Assembly (NCBI RefSeq): GCF_000801335.2
Contig: NZ_JSEH01000005.1
Coordinates: forward strand, 178,109-242,108
Reading direction: 5' to 3'
Length of the DNA stretch: 64,000 nt
DNA from: Desulfovibrio sp. TomC
GTDB lineage: Bacteria > Desulfobacterota > Desulfovibrionia > Desulfovibrionales > Desulfovibrionaceae
Numbering within the stretch: the stretch's first letter is position 1; every line of letters starts with the position of its first letter. The translations under genes were made by a program, and so were the position numbers. Under the pieces are notes generated by a model. That model was not told where the DNA came from and ran no database searches. It worked only from the letters and a program-made list of their open reading frames with translations. Shown piece after piece: positions 52,002-60,540 of the stretch.

Positions 52002-54087
52002 GGGGCAACTCTCCGGCATAAGGAATTTCCGCCACCACCGTGGTCCCATGTCCCGGGGAGGCAACGATTCGCAGGCTGCCGCCCAGCAGTCCGGCCCGCT
52101 CGCGCATGTTCACCAGGCCCATGCGCGGCCGCCTGGCGTCGACAGGACAGTCCCTGTCGTCCCGGCCGGGGTCGAACCCGCAGCCATTGTCGTGAATCCG
52201 CAGGATCAGCTTCGGATAGGACTCGATGAGGCGCATGTCGATGTGGCTGGCTCCGGCATGCTTGCGGGCGTTGCCCAGTGCTTCCTGGGCGATGCGATAG
52301 ATGTTTATGGCCACATCGGCGTTGACGTCCAGGCCGTCAAGGCCAACCCCGAGGTAGGAGACAGCGATGCCGCAGGCCTGCTCCATTTCCTGGCCAAGCC
52401 GCCGCAGGGCCAGATCAAGCCCCAGATGTTCCAGATTGGGCGGCCGTAAACCGTAGGCCAGTTCGCGCACGGCGGCAATGGTCCGGGCCAGCAGCCCGGC
52501 GGACGTTTCCAGGCGTTGGCGCAGGGCGGCGTCGACGTTGGGCAGGCCGTCGAGGAGGGTTTCGTAGGCGATTTTGAGCGAAGAGAGGTCCTGGGCCACG
52601 TTGTCGTGGAGATCACGAGCGATACTGGCCCGTTCGGACTCCTGCGCCTGCATGAGCCGCCCCGAGAGCGCCCGGATGCTTTCGGCGGCCTGTTTGAGTT
52701 CGGTAATATCCACCGCCGTCCCCACCACCCGGTGCGGCGCGCCGTCCGGGCCGCTGACGGCCCGGCCCCGGCATAAAAACCACAGCACGTCGCCGCCAGC
52801 GCTTTGAATGCCCAATTCTCGTTCCAGCGTCGGCGCCTCCAGCCGCTCCCGGGGCTCGCGTCGCAGGCGGTCACGGTCTTCGGAGGCAAGTCTGCCCAGC
52901 CACAACAACAGCGGTTCCGGCCGTCCCGGGCTGTCGTAGCCAAGCAGGTCGGCGATGACCGGATCGACAATGACCAGTCCTTCGTCGAGCAAGAGTTCCC
53001 ACACCCCGACCTTGGCCGCCTGTGTGGCCATGACATAGTTGGCCCTGGCGGCGTCCAGTTCGTCCAACATGAGGTTGATGGCTCGGGAGAGGGCCGAAAC
53101 CTCGTCGTTGCCGGCGAACTCCGTGACCCGGCTTCGCCCTCCCTGGCCCAGTTGCCCGATCTCCGCGCCAAGCTCCGTCACCCGCGACAAGATGAAGCGT
53201 TCGACGAAATACAGCATGGCCAGTCCGAACATGAGGCCAATGGCCATGAGGCTGCCGACCACGGCCCGTTCGAGCAGGCGTCCTTGGTGGTGGATGCTGC
53301 GGGGCATGCCGACGGCGAGGACCAGGGCCGGGTCGCCAAGGACGCTTCGAAGCAGGGCAAAGCCCCCCACCGTGGTCTCGTTGAGAATCCTGACGGCGGA
53401 GGCGGTCTCCTGGCCGGCGTCGAGCTGGGCGCGCAGCCCCTGGGGCAGTTCTCGGCTGGTCGGGGGGAGCAGGGCCACGTCCAGCAGGGTCAGTTCGGAG
53501 ATGGCCTGAACCTTGGCGGCATCGAGGATCTGGGCCATGAGCAGGGTCCCGGCCGGGGGGCCTTCCCGGGCGTTGGTCAGCACGGTCTGGGCTGCGACAA
53601 GACAGGGTTGCCCATCGAAAAAGGCGATGCCGGTTTTGCGTCCTTCCCAGGCATCCAGGCGCAGCAGCGCCGGCATGGCCGCCACCATGTCGGCAATGGG
53701 CTGGGAGGCGTCAAAGAGGACGCCTTCGGCCGCATCATACCGTTTGGCCGCCTGCAGTCGGCCTGAGGCGTCGAACAGGGCCAGGACGTCGAGATGCAGT
53801 TCGCCAAAGCTTTGGGCCGTCAGATTGGCTTCGACGTAGGCCGCGTCGGGCGATTTGAGATAGCGGTAGGTGTCGTCCCACAATCCCCAGTCGGCGGCCA
53901 TGCCTTCCAGATTCTTGAGGTCGCGGGCCAGGGCGTTTTGAACGCGACGGAGGTTTTCCGTCACGGCCTGCCGCTCCAGCCCGTCGAAGCCGCTTTGGAT
54001 GTTGCCCCGGAACATGGCGTAGAGCAGCAGCAGCAAGCCGAAAAACGTGGCGCAGACGATAACGACGGCGGTTTTGCGAAGGCTCAT
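51991..54087 (-). CDS. CHASE4-HAMP-PAS sensor histidine kinase (NarX-like HisKA_3)
   Basis: The 698-residue kinase starts with a membrane helix (VVIVCATFFGLLLLLYAMF) and a periplasmic CHASE4 domain (EGMAADWGLWDDTYRYLKSP ... SFGELHLDVLALFDASG). A second helix (about residues 225-245), HAMP and PAS follow. The kinase core has HisKA_3 motif ERASIARDLHDNVAQDLSSLKIAYETLL and HATPase motifs NARKHAGASHIDM and DNGCGFDPG. The ATG at 54087 is chosen; a TTG 12 bp upstream is possible. It forms a two-component pair with the regulator at 51345. Confidence 0.92.
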   Translation of the reverse strand: MSLRKTAVVIVCATFFGLLLLLYAMFRGNIQSGFDGLERQAVTENLRRVQNALARDLKNLEGMAADWGLWDDTYRYLKSPDAAYVEANLTAQSFGELHLDVLALFDASGRLQAAKRYDAAEGVLFDASQPIADMVAAMPALLRLDAWEGRKTGIAFFDGQPCLVAAQTVLTNAREGPPAGTLLMAQILDAAKVQAISELTLLDVALLPPTSRELPQGLRAQLDAGQETASAVRILNETTVGGFALLRSVLGDPALVLAVGMPRSIHHQGRLLERAVVGSLMAIGLMFGLAMLYFVERFILSRVTELGAEIGQLGQGGRSRVTEFAGNDEVSALSRAINLMLDELDAARANYVMATQAAKVGVWELLLDEGLVIVDPVIADLLGYDSPGRPEPLLLWLGRLASEDRDRLRREPRERLEAPTLERELGIQSAGGDVLWFLCRGRAVSGPDGAPHRVVGTAVDITELKQAAESIRALSGRLMQAQESERASIARDLHDNVAQDLSSLKIAYETLLDGLPNVDAALRQRLETSAGLLARTIAAVRELAYGLRPPNLEHLGLDLALRRLGQEMEQACGIAVSYLGVGLDGLDVNADVAINIYRIAQEALGNARKHAGASHIDMRLIESYPKLILRIHDNGCGFDPGRDDRDCPVDARRPRMGLVNMRERAGLLGGSLRIVASPGHGTTVVAEIPYAGELPHAE

Positions 54088-54266
54088 GGCGGCAACCAAT
54101 TGGGGCGGAGCACATGCATCCGAAAGCGGCAGACGCCCGGAAACGGCCCGTTCTCCCAGCTTGCTGGCCTAGCCCGGGAGGGGACAAAAAGCAAGGCGGC
54201 CGACCGTTGGCTGGCTTCGGCCCCGGCTGGTCTGCCAGCCGGGACCCGGACAGCTGGGCGCGGGCC

Positions 54267-55169
54267 TCAAGCGCCGGGGCGGCCCGGCGTTTTCGGCCAC
54301 AGCTGAGCGGCCAGCATGCCGGCAAACATCAGGCAGCAGCCCAAAAGTCCCCGGCCGCCAAGGCTTTCATCCAAAAACAAGGCCCCGCCAACGGCGGCAA
54401 ACACGGTTTCGAAACTGAGCAAAATGGCGGCATGGGTCGGCTTGGCGTCGCGCTGGGCCACCACTTGCAGGGTGTAGGCCAGCCCGACCGACAGCAGGCC
54501 GCCGTAAAGAATCGGCCAGGCCGCGCCCCGGACGCCTTCCCAGGTGACGGCCTCAAACAGGAAGGCGCACAAAAGGCTCAAGACCGAGCAGACGGCATAC
54601 TGGGCCAGGGCCAGGGGCAAGGCCCGGGTGCGCGGCGAGAGCCAACCGATGACCAGCACATGGGCGGCCCAGAAGACCGCGCCGATCAGTTCCAGGCCAT
54701 CGCCGGGGGCCAGGCTGAAGTCCTCGGTGACGGACAGGAAATACAGGCCCACGGCCGAGGCCACCGCGCCAATCACATCGCCCCGGGCCGCCCTCTGGCC
54801 GAAAAAAAGGCCGAGCAGCGGCACCAGGACAACATACAACCCGGTGATGAAACCGGCCTTGCCGGCCGTGGTGTATTTGAGTCCGATCTGTTGCAGGGAT
54901 GCGCCGGTAAACAGGATTGCCCCGGCAATCGCCCCGCCGATCCAGGGGAATCCGTCCTTGCTGCCGACCAGAAACGGAGCCGGCGGCGGGTAGCGCATGG
55001 AACGGACCGCCAGCGGGGCCAGGGCAATGGCTCCCAGGGCGAAGCGGATGCCGTTAAAGGCCATGGGGCCGATATGCTCCATGCCCAGGCGCTGGGCCAC
55101 GAAGGCAAAGCCCCAGATGAGCGCGGTGATGAGACACAGGATGTCCGCCCGGAGGGAAGCGGTACGCAT
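54267..55169 (-). CDS. EamA/DMT-family transporter
   Basis: The 300-residue ten-helix protein has two EamA halves, starting LCLITALIWGFAFVAQRLGMEHIGPMAFNGIRFALGAIAL and later LLSVGLAYTLQVVAQRDAKPTHAAILLSFETVFAAVGGALFLDE, the characteristic E-rich second-half helix. Substrate unknown. The start is set by an ATG with GGAG about 8 nt upstream. It stands alone between two minus-strand operons. Confidence 0.9.
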   Translation of the reverse strand: MRTASLRADILCLITALIWGFAFVAQRLGMEHIGPMAFNGIRFALGAIALAPLAVRSMRYPPPAPFLVGSKDGFPWIGGAIAGAILFTGASLQQIGLKYTTAGKAGFITGLYVVLVPLLGLFFGQRAARGDVIGAVASAVGLYFLSVTEDFSLAPGDGLELIGAVFWAAHVLVIGWLSPRTRALPLALAQYAVCSVLSLLCAFLFEAVTWEGVRGAAWPILYGGLLSVGLAYTLQVVAQRDAKPTHAAILLSFETVFAAVGGALFLDESLGGRGLLGCCLMFAGMLAAQLWPKTPGRPGA

Positions 55170-55486
55170 GATCGACTCCTTTGGACCGGGCCGGCAGCGA
55201 AAAAGCGGGAGGCAGGCCCAAACGGCCGGGGGCCGTTGGTTGGAATTCCACTGGATACGCCGCAGCCCGCGTCCGGACTGCCGTCCGTTCGACCCTTAAA
55301 AAGCGGCGTAACCCTCGTGAATCATGGGCTTGTAAAGGAAAAGGCAGGCCAGGTCGAGTCTCTGTCACGGCCTGGAAGCGTCCGGACACGGCGGCAAAGC
55401 CGGCCCGATCCCAAAAAAAACGCGGCAAGGCCAGGCCTTGCCGCGCGTTTTGTCGGACGCACTGCGCCGCTCCCGACGGGGAGGGG
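55170..55486. other. 317-bp intergenic region with terminator
   Basis: No gene is supported. It contains the terminator at 55421-55445 and the upstream region of the DMT transporter gene. No clear promoter is visible. Confidence 0.5.
55421..55445 (-). terminator. Rho-independent terminator of the rpmH-rnpA-yidD-yidC-jag operon
   Basis: A near-perfect stem, CGCGGCAAGGCC (55421-55432) with GGCCTTGCCGCG (55434-55445), is followed on the minus strand by a T8 run (55413-55420 is A8 on the plus strand). It lies 42 bp after the jag stop. Confidence 0.9.
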
Positions 55487-56626
55487 CTAATTTTGGGCGT
55501 GCTGCCCGGACTGGGACTCGCCGCGCGCGCCCCGGGGCAGGATGAGCACGCGCTTGAGCGGCCCTTCGCCCTTGGAACGGGTGGAGATGCCCTCGTCTTC
55601 CTGCAAGGCCAGATGGACCACCCGGCGATGGTAGGAGGACAGCGGCTTGGTGGACTGGGGCCGACCCAGGGTCTTGGCCTTGTCGGCCAGGAAAATAGCC
55701 ATCTTGCGCAGGTTGTCGTCCTGGCGTTCGCGGTATTCGCCGGTGTTGATCTGCACCTTGAGCGGATTGCCGTGACGGCGGATGACGATGCGGTTCACGA
55801 TATACTGGATGGCGGCCAGGGTCTGGCCTTCGCGGCCGATAAGCAGGCCGGAATTCTCCTCGTCGAGGATGAGCACCGAGACACGCTCGCTGTGGCCGGT
55901 GATCTCAAAGGCCGGGGTCTGGCCCAGGATGCCGTCGAGCATCTGTTCCATGACCTCACGCACAATGGCGGTCAGTTCCGGGGTCAGCGGCTGGGGTTCG
56001 GCCTGAGGCCCGGCCCGACGGCCGTCCCGGGAGGCGCGGGGGGCGTCGTTTTCCGTCCCGTCGTCGTAGTCGTCTTCAAACGGTTCGTCATCGGCCAGGG
56101 CGTCCATTTCGGGCTGCACCCGGGCCGGCTGCGGCGACTGGGCCGGCTGCCGTTGCTGGGCCGGCTGACGCGGTTTAGCCGGCTGGCGCGGGGCGGCGGG
56201 CTTGGGCGAAGCCTGAGCCGGCGGGGTCGGAGCTTCGGCCAGGGCCGGGGCTGCCTCGGCGGGAGTCTCGGCCAGGGTCTCGGCCGGGCGCGCCGGCGGC
56301 TGCTGTCTGGCCGGTTCCGGCTTGGGCTGGGTCTGGGCGGCGGGCCTGGGGGCCGGTTCGCCGCGCGAGGCCTCGGACTGGCGCGGGGCGCGGCGGTTGT
56401 TTTCCCGTCTGTCCTTGCCGCCGGGCATATCGCCCAGGAGATTGATCTCCTCGCGCAGTCTGGCCCGCACCTGGGCCTTTTTCTTGCCGACCAGACCGAA
56501 GATGCCGGAAGAACCTCCGGAAAGGATCTCGATTTCCAGCTTATCGCGGGGGGCGTCGAGGTTGCGGCAGGCTTCTTCCATGGCCTCGTCGACGGTTTTG
56601 CCGCTAAAGGTCTTCCATTCGCTCAT
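55487..56626 (-). CDS. jag: Jag/KhpB-like RNA-binding protein
   Basis: The 379-residue protein has a Jag_N domain (1-50: FSGKTVDEAMEEACRNLDAP), a long Pro/Ala/Gln-rich linker (80-215), a KH domain with GLLIGREGQ (260-268) and an R3H domain with conserved histidine (SYHRRVVHLAL). It binds RNA and is usually encoded next to YidC. The linker is longer than in most Jag proteins and is likely disordered. Confidence 0.93.
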   Translation of the reverse strand: MSEWKTFSGKTVDEAMEEACRNLDAPRDKLEIEILSGGSSGIFGLVGKKKAQVRARLREEINLLGDMPGGKDRRENNRRAPRQSEASRGEPAPRPAAQTQPKPEPARQQPPARPAETLAETPAEAAPALAEAPTPPAQASPKPAAPRQPAKPRQPAQQRQPAQSPQPARVQPEMDALADDEPFEDDYDDGTENDAPRASRDGRRAGPQAEPQPLTPELTAIVREVMEQMLDGILGQTPAFEITGHSERVSVLILDEENSGLLIGREGQTLAAIQYIVNRIVIRRHGNPLKVQINTGEYRERQDDNLRKMAIFLADKAKTLGRPQSTKPLSSYHRRVVHLALQEDEGISTRSKGEGPLKRVLILPRGARGESQSGQHAQN

Positions 56627-56689
56627 AGTTGCTCCTTGAGTTGCACTTCCGCTGCACTCGGACAGCTGTGATGCTCGTTGACGAGGGCG

Positions 56690-58282
56690 TCAGGACTTCT
56701 TGTTGAGCATCCACCACTGCTGGGCAATGGAAATCACGTTGTTGACCAGCCAGTAGACGACCAGTCCGGAGGGGAAGTTGAGAAACATGAAAGTGAAGAT
56801 CACGGGCATGAACAGCATGACCTTGGCCTGGGTGGGATCCCCGGGAGCCGGCGTCATCTTCTGCTGCAGGAACATCGTGGCGCCCATGATCAGCGGGGTG
56901 ATGTAGTACGGGTCCTTGGCCGACAGGTCGGCCAGCCAGATCATGTTGGTAAACGGCAGATGGGTAATGAAGGCCGCATGCCGCAATTCGATGGAGTGGA
57001 GCAGGGCCTGATACAGTCCGAAAAAGACCGGAATCTGCACGACCATGGGCAGACAGCCCCCGGCCGGGTTGACTTTATAGGTCTTATAAAGCTGCATCAT
57101 CTCTTCGTTCATCTTCGTGCGATCGTCTTTGTACTTCTCGCGCAGCTGGGTCAGCATGGGCTGCAGCTTCTTCATCTGGTCCATGGACTTGTAGGACTTC
57201 TGGGACAGGGGCCAGAAAATGAGCTTGATGAGAACGGTCAGCAAGATGATGGCGGTGCCGTAGTTACCGACATAGTCATAGAAAAAGTGCAGCAGTTTGA
57301 TCAGCGGCTTGGCCACGAAGTCGAACCAGCCGTAGTCGATGGAGGCGATCAGCTTGTGGGGGGCCATGTCCAGGTACTTGGGGACCTTGGGGCCAAGAAA
57401 GTAGGAGATGGTCAGATCGGTGCGGCCGTTGGCCGGGATTTCGATGCCGTCCTTGTCCAGGGCGACCCGGAACACGCCGTCCTCGATCTTGGCCTTGCCG
57501 TGCAGGTCGGTGGTGTCCGGGATGACGCTGACCAGAAAATAGTTGCTCATGACCGCGCCCCACTCGACGGGCTTTTCCAGGGCGATGCCCTCGGCGAGCT
57601 TCTTGTCGCCGCTTTCCAGGCTCAGGCCCGAAGCGCCGTAAAAGGCGGACTGGGTGGGGTTGTAGGAATCGCCCTCGGCCGAAAGGCGGCCGACGGCCAC
57701 GGTCATGGACAGGCGATTGCGCAGCGGCGTGGCGCTGTTGTTGGACAGGGAAAACTTCTCGTCAATCAGATAGGAGTCGCCGGAGAAGGTCATGACCCGC
57801 TTGATGACGGTGTCGCCAAGGCGACCGGCCAGGGTGAGGGAGCCGGTTGCGCCGGGGGCGAGTTTGAGGTCGCCGCCTTCGACGGACCATTCGACGTTCT
57901 GCCAGGTGGGCGAGCCGTTTAAGATGATGCCCAGCGGGGCCTTGGCCCGGGCCTTGTCGTTTATGAGGTCAACGAGGGGCGAATCGGGCTTGATGGTCTC
58001 GCGGTAGTTTTTGAGGGCAAACTGTTCCAGCACGCCGCCGGCGGTGTTGAAGACGGCCGTGTACAGGGGGGTGTCCACGGTGATCTTTTTGCCCGAAGTG
58101 GGGGCAAAGGCGGGCAGGGTTTCGGCTTTCGCGGCGGCTGGAGCGGAAGCGGCCGGGGCGGCCGGCTGTTGGATCGCGGAGTCGGTTTGAGGGGCTTGCT
58201 TTGCGGGAGGAAACAGGAAGTTCCAGCCAACCAGAACGGCAAGGGAGAGAGCCACGGCCAAAATTACGCGTTTGTTTTCCAT
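56690..58282 (-). CDS. yidC: Membrane protein insertase YidC
   Basis: The 530-residue protein has the Gram-negative YidC layout: helix 1 ([19 protein letters not shown]), a large periplasmic P1 domain (about 60-330), then the five core helices. Core landmarks are [27 protein letters not shown], with the arginine replaced by lysine at the conserved positive position, and [26 protein letters not shown]. It inserts and folds inner-membrane proteins. It starts 7 bp after the yidD stop. Confidence 0.96.
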   Translation of the reverse strand: MENKRVILAVALSLAVLVGWNFLFPPAKQAPQTDSAIQQPAAPAASAPAAAKAETLPAFAPTSGKKITVDTPLYTAVFNTAGGVLEQFALKNYRETIKPDSPLVDLINDKARAKAPLGIILNGSPTWQNVEWSVEGGDLKLAPGATGSLTLAGRLGDTVIKRVMTFSGDSYLIDEKFSLSNNSATPLRNRLSMTVAVGRLSAEGDSYNPTQSAFYGASGLSLESGDKKLAEGIALEKPVEWGAVMSNYFLVSVIPDTTDLHGKAKIEDGVFRVALDKDGIEIPANGRTDLTISYFLGPKVPKYLDMAPHKLIASIDYGWFDFVAKPLIKLLHFFYDYVGNYGTAIILLTVLIKLIFWPLSQKSYKSMDQMKKLQPMLTQLREKYKDDRTKMNEEMMQLYKTYKVNPAGGCLPMVVQIPVFFGLYQALLHSIELRHAAFITHLPFTNMIWLADLSAKDPYYITPLIMGATMFLQQKMTPAPGDPTQAKVMLFMPVIFTFMFLNFPSGLVVYWLVNNVISIAQQWWMLNKKS

Positions 58283-58288
58283 TGTCCT

Positions 58289-58573
58289 TCATATCCCGTC
58301 GATAGGAGTGGGTGGTCGGCATGGCGACGCAGGGCGAGACGCCCGCACGGAGAGCGCAAATGCTAGGGGAACAGGGTCATAGCCGCCAGGGGCCAGAGGA
58401 TGGCAGCGCAAGAGCCGCCACAACGCCAAAAGACCGCCCCGCAGCACGCCAAAACGTCCGACTGCTTCAACGGCATACTCGGAACACGTGGGCACAAAGC
58501 GGCAACACGGCGGTTTCAGCGGCGAAATGGCCAGCTGGTAAAATTTCAGAGCCCAGATGACGGCGCGTCGCAT
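58289..58573 (-). CDS. yidD: Membrane protein insertion efficiency factor YidD
   Basis: The 94-residue protein matches Yid[50 protein letters not shown], including the conserved FxPTCSxYA cysteine motif. The ATG at 58573 overlaps the rnpA stop (58546) by 28 bp. It helps YidC-mediated insertion. Confidence 0.95.
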   Translation of the reverse strand: MRRAVIWALKFYQLAISPLKPPCCRFVPTCSEYAVEAVGRFGVLRGGLLALWRLLRCHPLAPGGYDPVPLAFALSVRASRPASPCRPPTPIDGI

Positions 58574-59094
58574 GGGGTCACGCTTCCCGGCCGGGCCGGG
58601 CGGTCGAGGTCCTTGGCCATCCGTTCCAGGATGGGACACAGGTCGCGGCAGGCCAAGTGCAGGGTCATACGACTGGGGTCGGGGCATTTTTTGGCCACGA
58701 CCACAATATCCAGACCGGAGACAGACTGGGGCGCGCATAGCCGAAAACACTCGCGCAAGACCCGCTTGACGCGATTTCGAGCAACGGCATTGCCGACTTT
58801 TTTGCTGATAGCCATGCCGAGCCGCCAGGGCGCGTACTCATCCGCTCGCGGCCGGACGAAGAGCAGGAAAGCCTTGCCATGATAGCGGCGGCCTGCTGCG
58901 AAGCAGGCCGCGAACTCCCCTCGCGTCCGGAGCCTGTGCGCCGGAGGAAAGCCTAGACGGCCAGGCGCTTGCGGCCCTTGGCCCGACGCCGACGAATGGC
59001 GGCCTGTCCGTTTTTGGTCCTGGAGCGAACCAGGAATCCGTGGCTGCGGTTTCTGCGAATCTTGCTCGGCTGGTATGTCTTCTTGCTCATGCAT
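58546..59094 (-). CDS. rnpA: RNase P protein component with rpmH-overlapping N-terminal extension
   Basis: The conserved RnpA core ([21 protein letters not shown], then [27 protein letters not shown] and [10 protein letters not shown]) is clear. No ATG, GTG, TTG or CTG lies in this frame between the core and 59094, where an ATG sits 4 nt upstream of the rpmH start. Translated from there the protein is 182 residues, with an extension of about 56 residues that is encoded by the shifted frame of rpmH. The next in-frame ATG upstream (59127) is in the -10 region of the rpmH promoter. This is the arrangement known in Thermus. If a rare codon such as ATT (about 59038) were used, the protein would be shorter. 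Confidence 0.9.
   Translation of the reverse strand: MHEQEDIPAEQDSQKPQPRIPGSLQDQKRTGRHSSASGQGPQAPGRLGFPPAHRLRTRGEFAACFAAGRRYHGKAFLLFVRPRADEYAPWRLGMAISKKVGNAVARNRVKRVLRECFRLCAPQSVSGLDIVVVAKKCPDPSRMTLHLACRDLCPILERMAKDLDRPARPGSVTPCDAPSSGL
58953..59090 (-). CDS. rpmH: 50S ribosomal protein L34
   Basis: The 45-residue protein is a standard L34: [20 protein letters not shown], then [24 protein letters not shown] lies 7 nt upstream of the ATG (59090), the best spacing for rpmH. The gene lies entirely inside the rnpA reading frame, in a different frame, with start codons 4 nt apart. Confidence 0.97.
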   Translation of the reverse strand: MSKKTYQPSKIRRNRSHGFLVRSRTKNGQAAIRRRRAKGRKRLAV

Positions 59095-59123
59095 AATCTC
59101 CAAAGAATTGTGGTGAACGTTTT

Positions 59124-59152
59124 TCAATAGCCGCCTTCCCCCCGCTCGTCAA
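59124..59152 (-). promoter_or_regulatory. Sigma-70 promoter of the rpmH-rnpA operon
   Basis: On the minus strand TTGACG and TATTGA are separated by 17 bp (59124-59152). The predicted start of transcription is near 59117, leaving a leader of about 25 nt before the two overlapping start codons. Confidence 0.7.
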
Positions 59153-59547
59153 GGAAGTTTGCGGGTATATTCCGCTGCCGCGCAAGCCCGCGTCTGTGCC
59201 CCGGAGCAAAGGGACAGGCAGGCGGCGCCGCCGACCTGCATCGGGCAAATCGGGCAACGCCCTGGGCGAGGAGACCGAGACCGAGAACGGGATCGACTTC
59301 GGCGGCAGCAACCAGGACCCACACAGCGGTCCCTGCCAAGACGAGCTACCTTGCCTGTTTTTTGACAAACAGGGAAGTCCCGAGAAGCGGGCCTCCCCCA
59401 AAGACACGGGCCAGACGCAAATCTGTCGGTGTAACATGCTGTAATTAAAGTACTTTTAATAAATTATTGCAACGACTTGCTTTTTTTTAAAAATTCCGCT
59501 TGACGGGAAGGGGCAATCTGCCTATTTTCTCTTCTCGCCGACACGGA
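59153..59547. other. 395-bp intergenic region upstream of tRNA-fMet
   Basis: It separates the divergent rpmH operon and tRNA-fMet. Beyond the two promoters (59124-59152 minus, 59500-59528 plus) there is an AT-rich block at about 59445-59500. I see no gene or known RNA. Confidence 0.5.
59500..59528 (+). promoter_or_regulatory. Sigma-70 promoter of tRNA-fMet
   Basis: TTGACG (59500-59505) and TATTTT (59523-59528) are separated by 17 bp and lie 19 bp before the mature tRNA end. Confidence 0.75.
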
Positions 59548-59624
59548 CGCGGGGTGGAGCAGACCGGTAGCTCATCGGGCTCATAACCCGAAGATCGTGG
59601 GTTCAAATCCCACCCCCGCAACCA
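59548..59624 (+). tRNA. Initiator tRNA-fMet (CAT)
   Basis: The 77-nt gene folds as a cloverleaf with anticodon CAT in loop CTCATAA, T-arm GTGGG TTCAAAT CCCAC, and an encoded CCA (after discriminator A). The first base pair is mismatched (C1-A72) and the anticodon stem has the GGG/CCC pairs, both hallmarks of the initiator tRNA. Island debris follows immediately downstream. Confidence 0.97.
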
Positions 59625-59634
59625 GAAAGTTCAA

Positions 59635-59664
59635 GGGCTTACGCCAAAAGCGTAGGCCCTTTTT
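59635..59664 (+). terminator. Rho-independent terminator of tRNA-fMet
   Basis: A 10-bp stem GGGCTTACGC / GCGTAGGCCC with loop CAAAA is followed by T5, 10 bp after the tRNA. Confidence 0.85.
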
Positions 59665-59812
59665 CTTTTCCAGGGCTACTTTTTGGCATTAAATGGGCAT
59701 TAGTGGTGGCAAATTGGTGGCAATCGGTCCCAGCCGGGCGGGCTGGCCGCCCTCCTCTCCCCGGGGCGCGGGCCGATGTGGGGGAGGGGGTGGCAATTCC
59801 TGCCTTGACTTA

Positions 59813-59829
59813 TTGTCAAAAAATGACAA
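59813..59829 (+). promoter_or_regulatory. Inverted repeat upstream of toxin-antitoxin genes
   Basis: A perfect inverted repeat TTGTCA AAAAA TGACAA lies 11 bp before the toxin start, a likely operator for autoregulation by the Xre-type antitoxin. A TTGACT (59805-59810) directly precedes it. Confidence 0.55.
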
Positions 59830-59839
59830 CACCTAACTC

Positions 59840-60127
59840 ATGACATGGACGGTGACATTTTCGCCCAAGGCGAAAAAGCAAAAAACAAAGCTCCCGGCCA
59901 GGATCGCTGAACGCCTGGATGCTCTGCGGATCAAGATCGAGGCTACCGGTCCCATCCAATCCAACATCCTGCATTTCGGGAGACTTCAGGGATGGCCCGG
60001 AGAAACCTACCACGGGCACCTCAACAAAGGCCGCCCAACCTATGTCGTTATCTGGCAGGTTGAAAAAGACTCCGTCCAAGTTGTGGAGGTAATCTATGCT
60101 GGAACTCACGAAAAAGCCCCGTACTGA
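59840..60127 (+). CDS. RelE/HigB-like toxin
   Basis: The 95-residue protein has the RelE/ParE-type fold pattern: FSPKAKKQKTKLPARIAERLDAL, HFGRLQGWPGETYHGHL, PTYVVIWQVEKDSVQVVEVIYAGTHEKA. It is a likely ribosome-dependent mRNA interferase or gyrase inhibitor. Toxin first, antitoxin second is typical of HigBA. It overlaps the antitoxin gene by 32 bp. Confidence 0.85.
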   Translation: MTWTVTFSPKAKKQKTKLPARIAERLDALRIKIEATGPIQSNILHFGRLQGWPGETYHGHLNKGRPTYVVIWQVEKDSVQVVEVIYAGTHEKAPY

Positions 60128-60428
60128 CGGGCTTTGGGAAATCTGTGCCGTCGTCCCGGAGAATCACGTAAACCGGGTTACTCTGGCGATTCAAGAGGCG
60201 TCAGAGCCGAGCATTCCCGCGTCTGAAGTTTTCCCCGAATCCACGCCCGGTTCCCGGCTGCGCGGCGCGCGCGGGCTTATGGGTCTGACCCAGGCCGAAC
60301 TGGCGGCCAAGATCGGCGTAGGCGTGCCGAATATTTCGGCCATGGAGCACAACCGCCGGCCCATCGGCAAGGCCATGGCAAAGAAGATCGGAGAAGCGTT
60401 GGATTTTCCGTGGACGGCGCTTTTGTAA
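60096..60428 (+). CDS. HigA-like antitoxin with Xre helix-turn-helix
   Basis: The 110-residue protein has an unrecognised N-terminal half and a C-terminal HTH_3 domain: RLRGARGLMGLTQAELAAKIGVGVPNISAMEHNRRPIGKAMAKKIGEAL. It should bind the toxin and the operator at 59813-59829. It is followed by a good terminator. Confidence 0.87.
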   Translation: MLELTKKPRTDGLWEICAVVPENHVNRVTLAIQEASEPSIPASEVFPESTPGSRLRGARGLMGLTQAELAAKIGVGVPNISAMEHNRRPIGKAMAKKIGEALDFPWTALL

Positions 60429-60470
60429 GCCCTGGACGGCTCGCCAGCCCTGCTGAAGACAATGCAAAGA

Positions 60471-60502
60471 AAAAGGCCCCAGGATCACCCCCGGGGCCTT
60501 TT
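60471..60502 (+). terminator. Terminator of the toxin-antitoxin operon
   Basis: Stem AAAAGGCCCC / GGGGCCTTTT with a 12-nt loop and T-rich sequence after it, 43 bp downstream of the antitoxin stop. Confidence 0.85.
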
Positions 60503-60540
60503 TCTTTGGTCCTTCCGGGTTTTCCGCAGGTACCTGCGGG

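Noticed and set aside
59127..59127. ATG at 59127 as start of RnpA
   Set aside because: It lies in the predicted -10 element of the rpmH promoter, upstream of the predicted transcript start, and has no ribosome site.
59688..59704. TTGGCATTAAATGGGCA after tRNA-fMet resembles a sigma-54 promoter
   Set aside because: The -12 part lacks TTGC and no gene start follows at a suitable distance; it is more likely an island border repeat.
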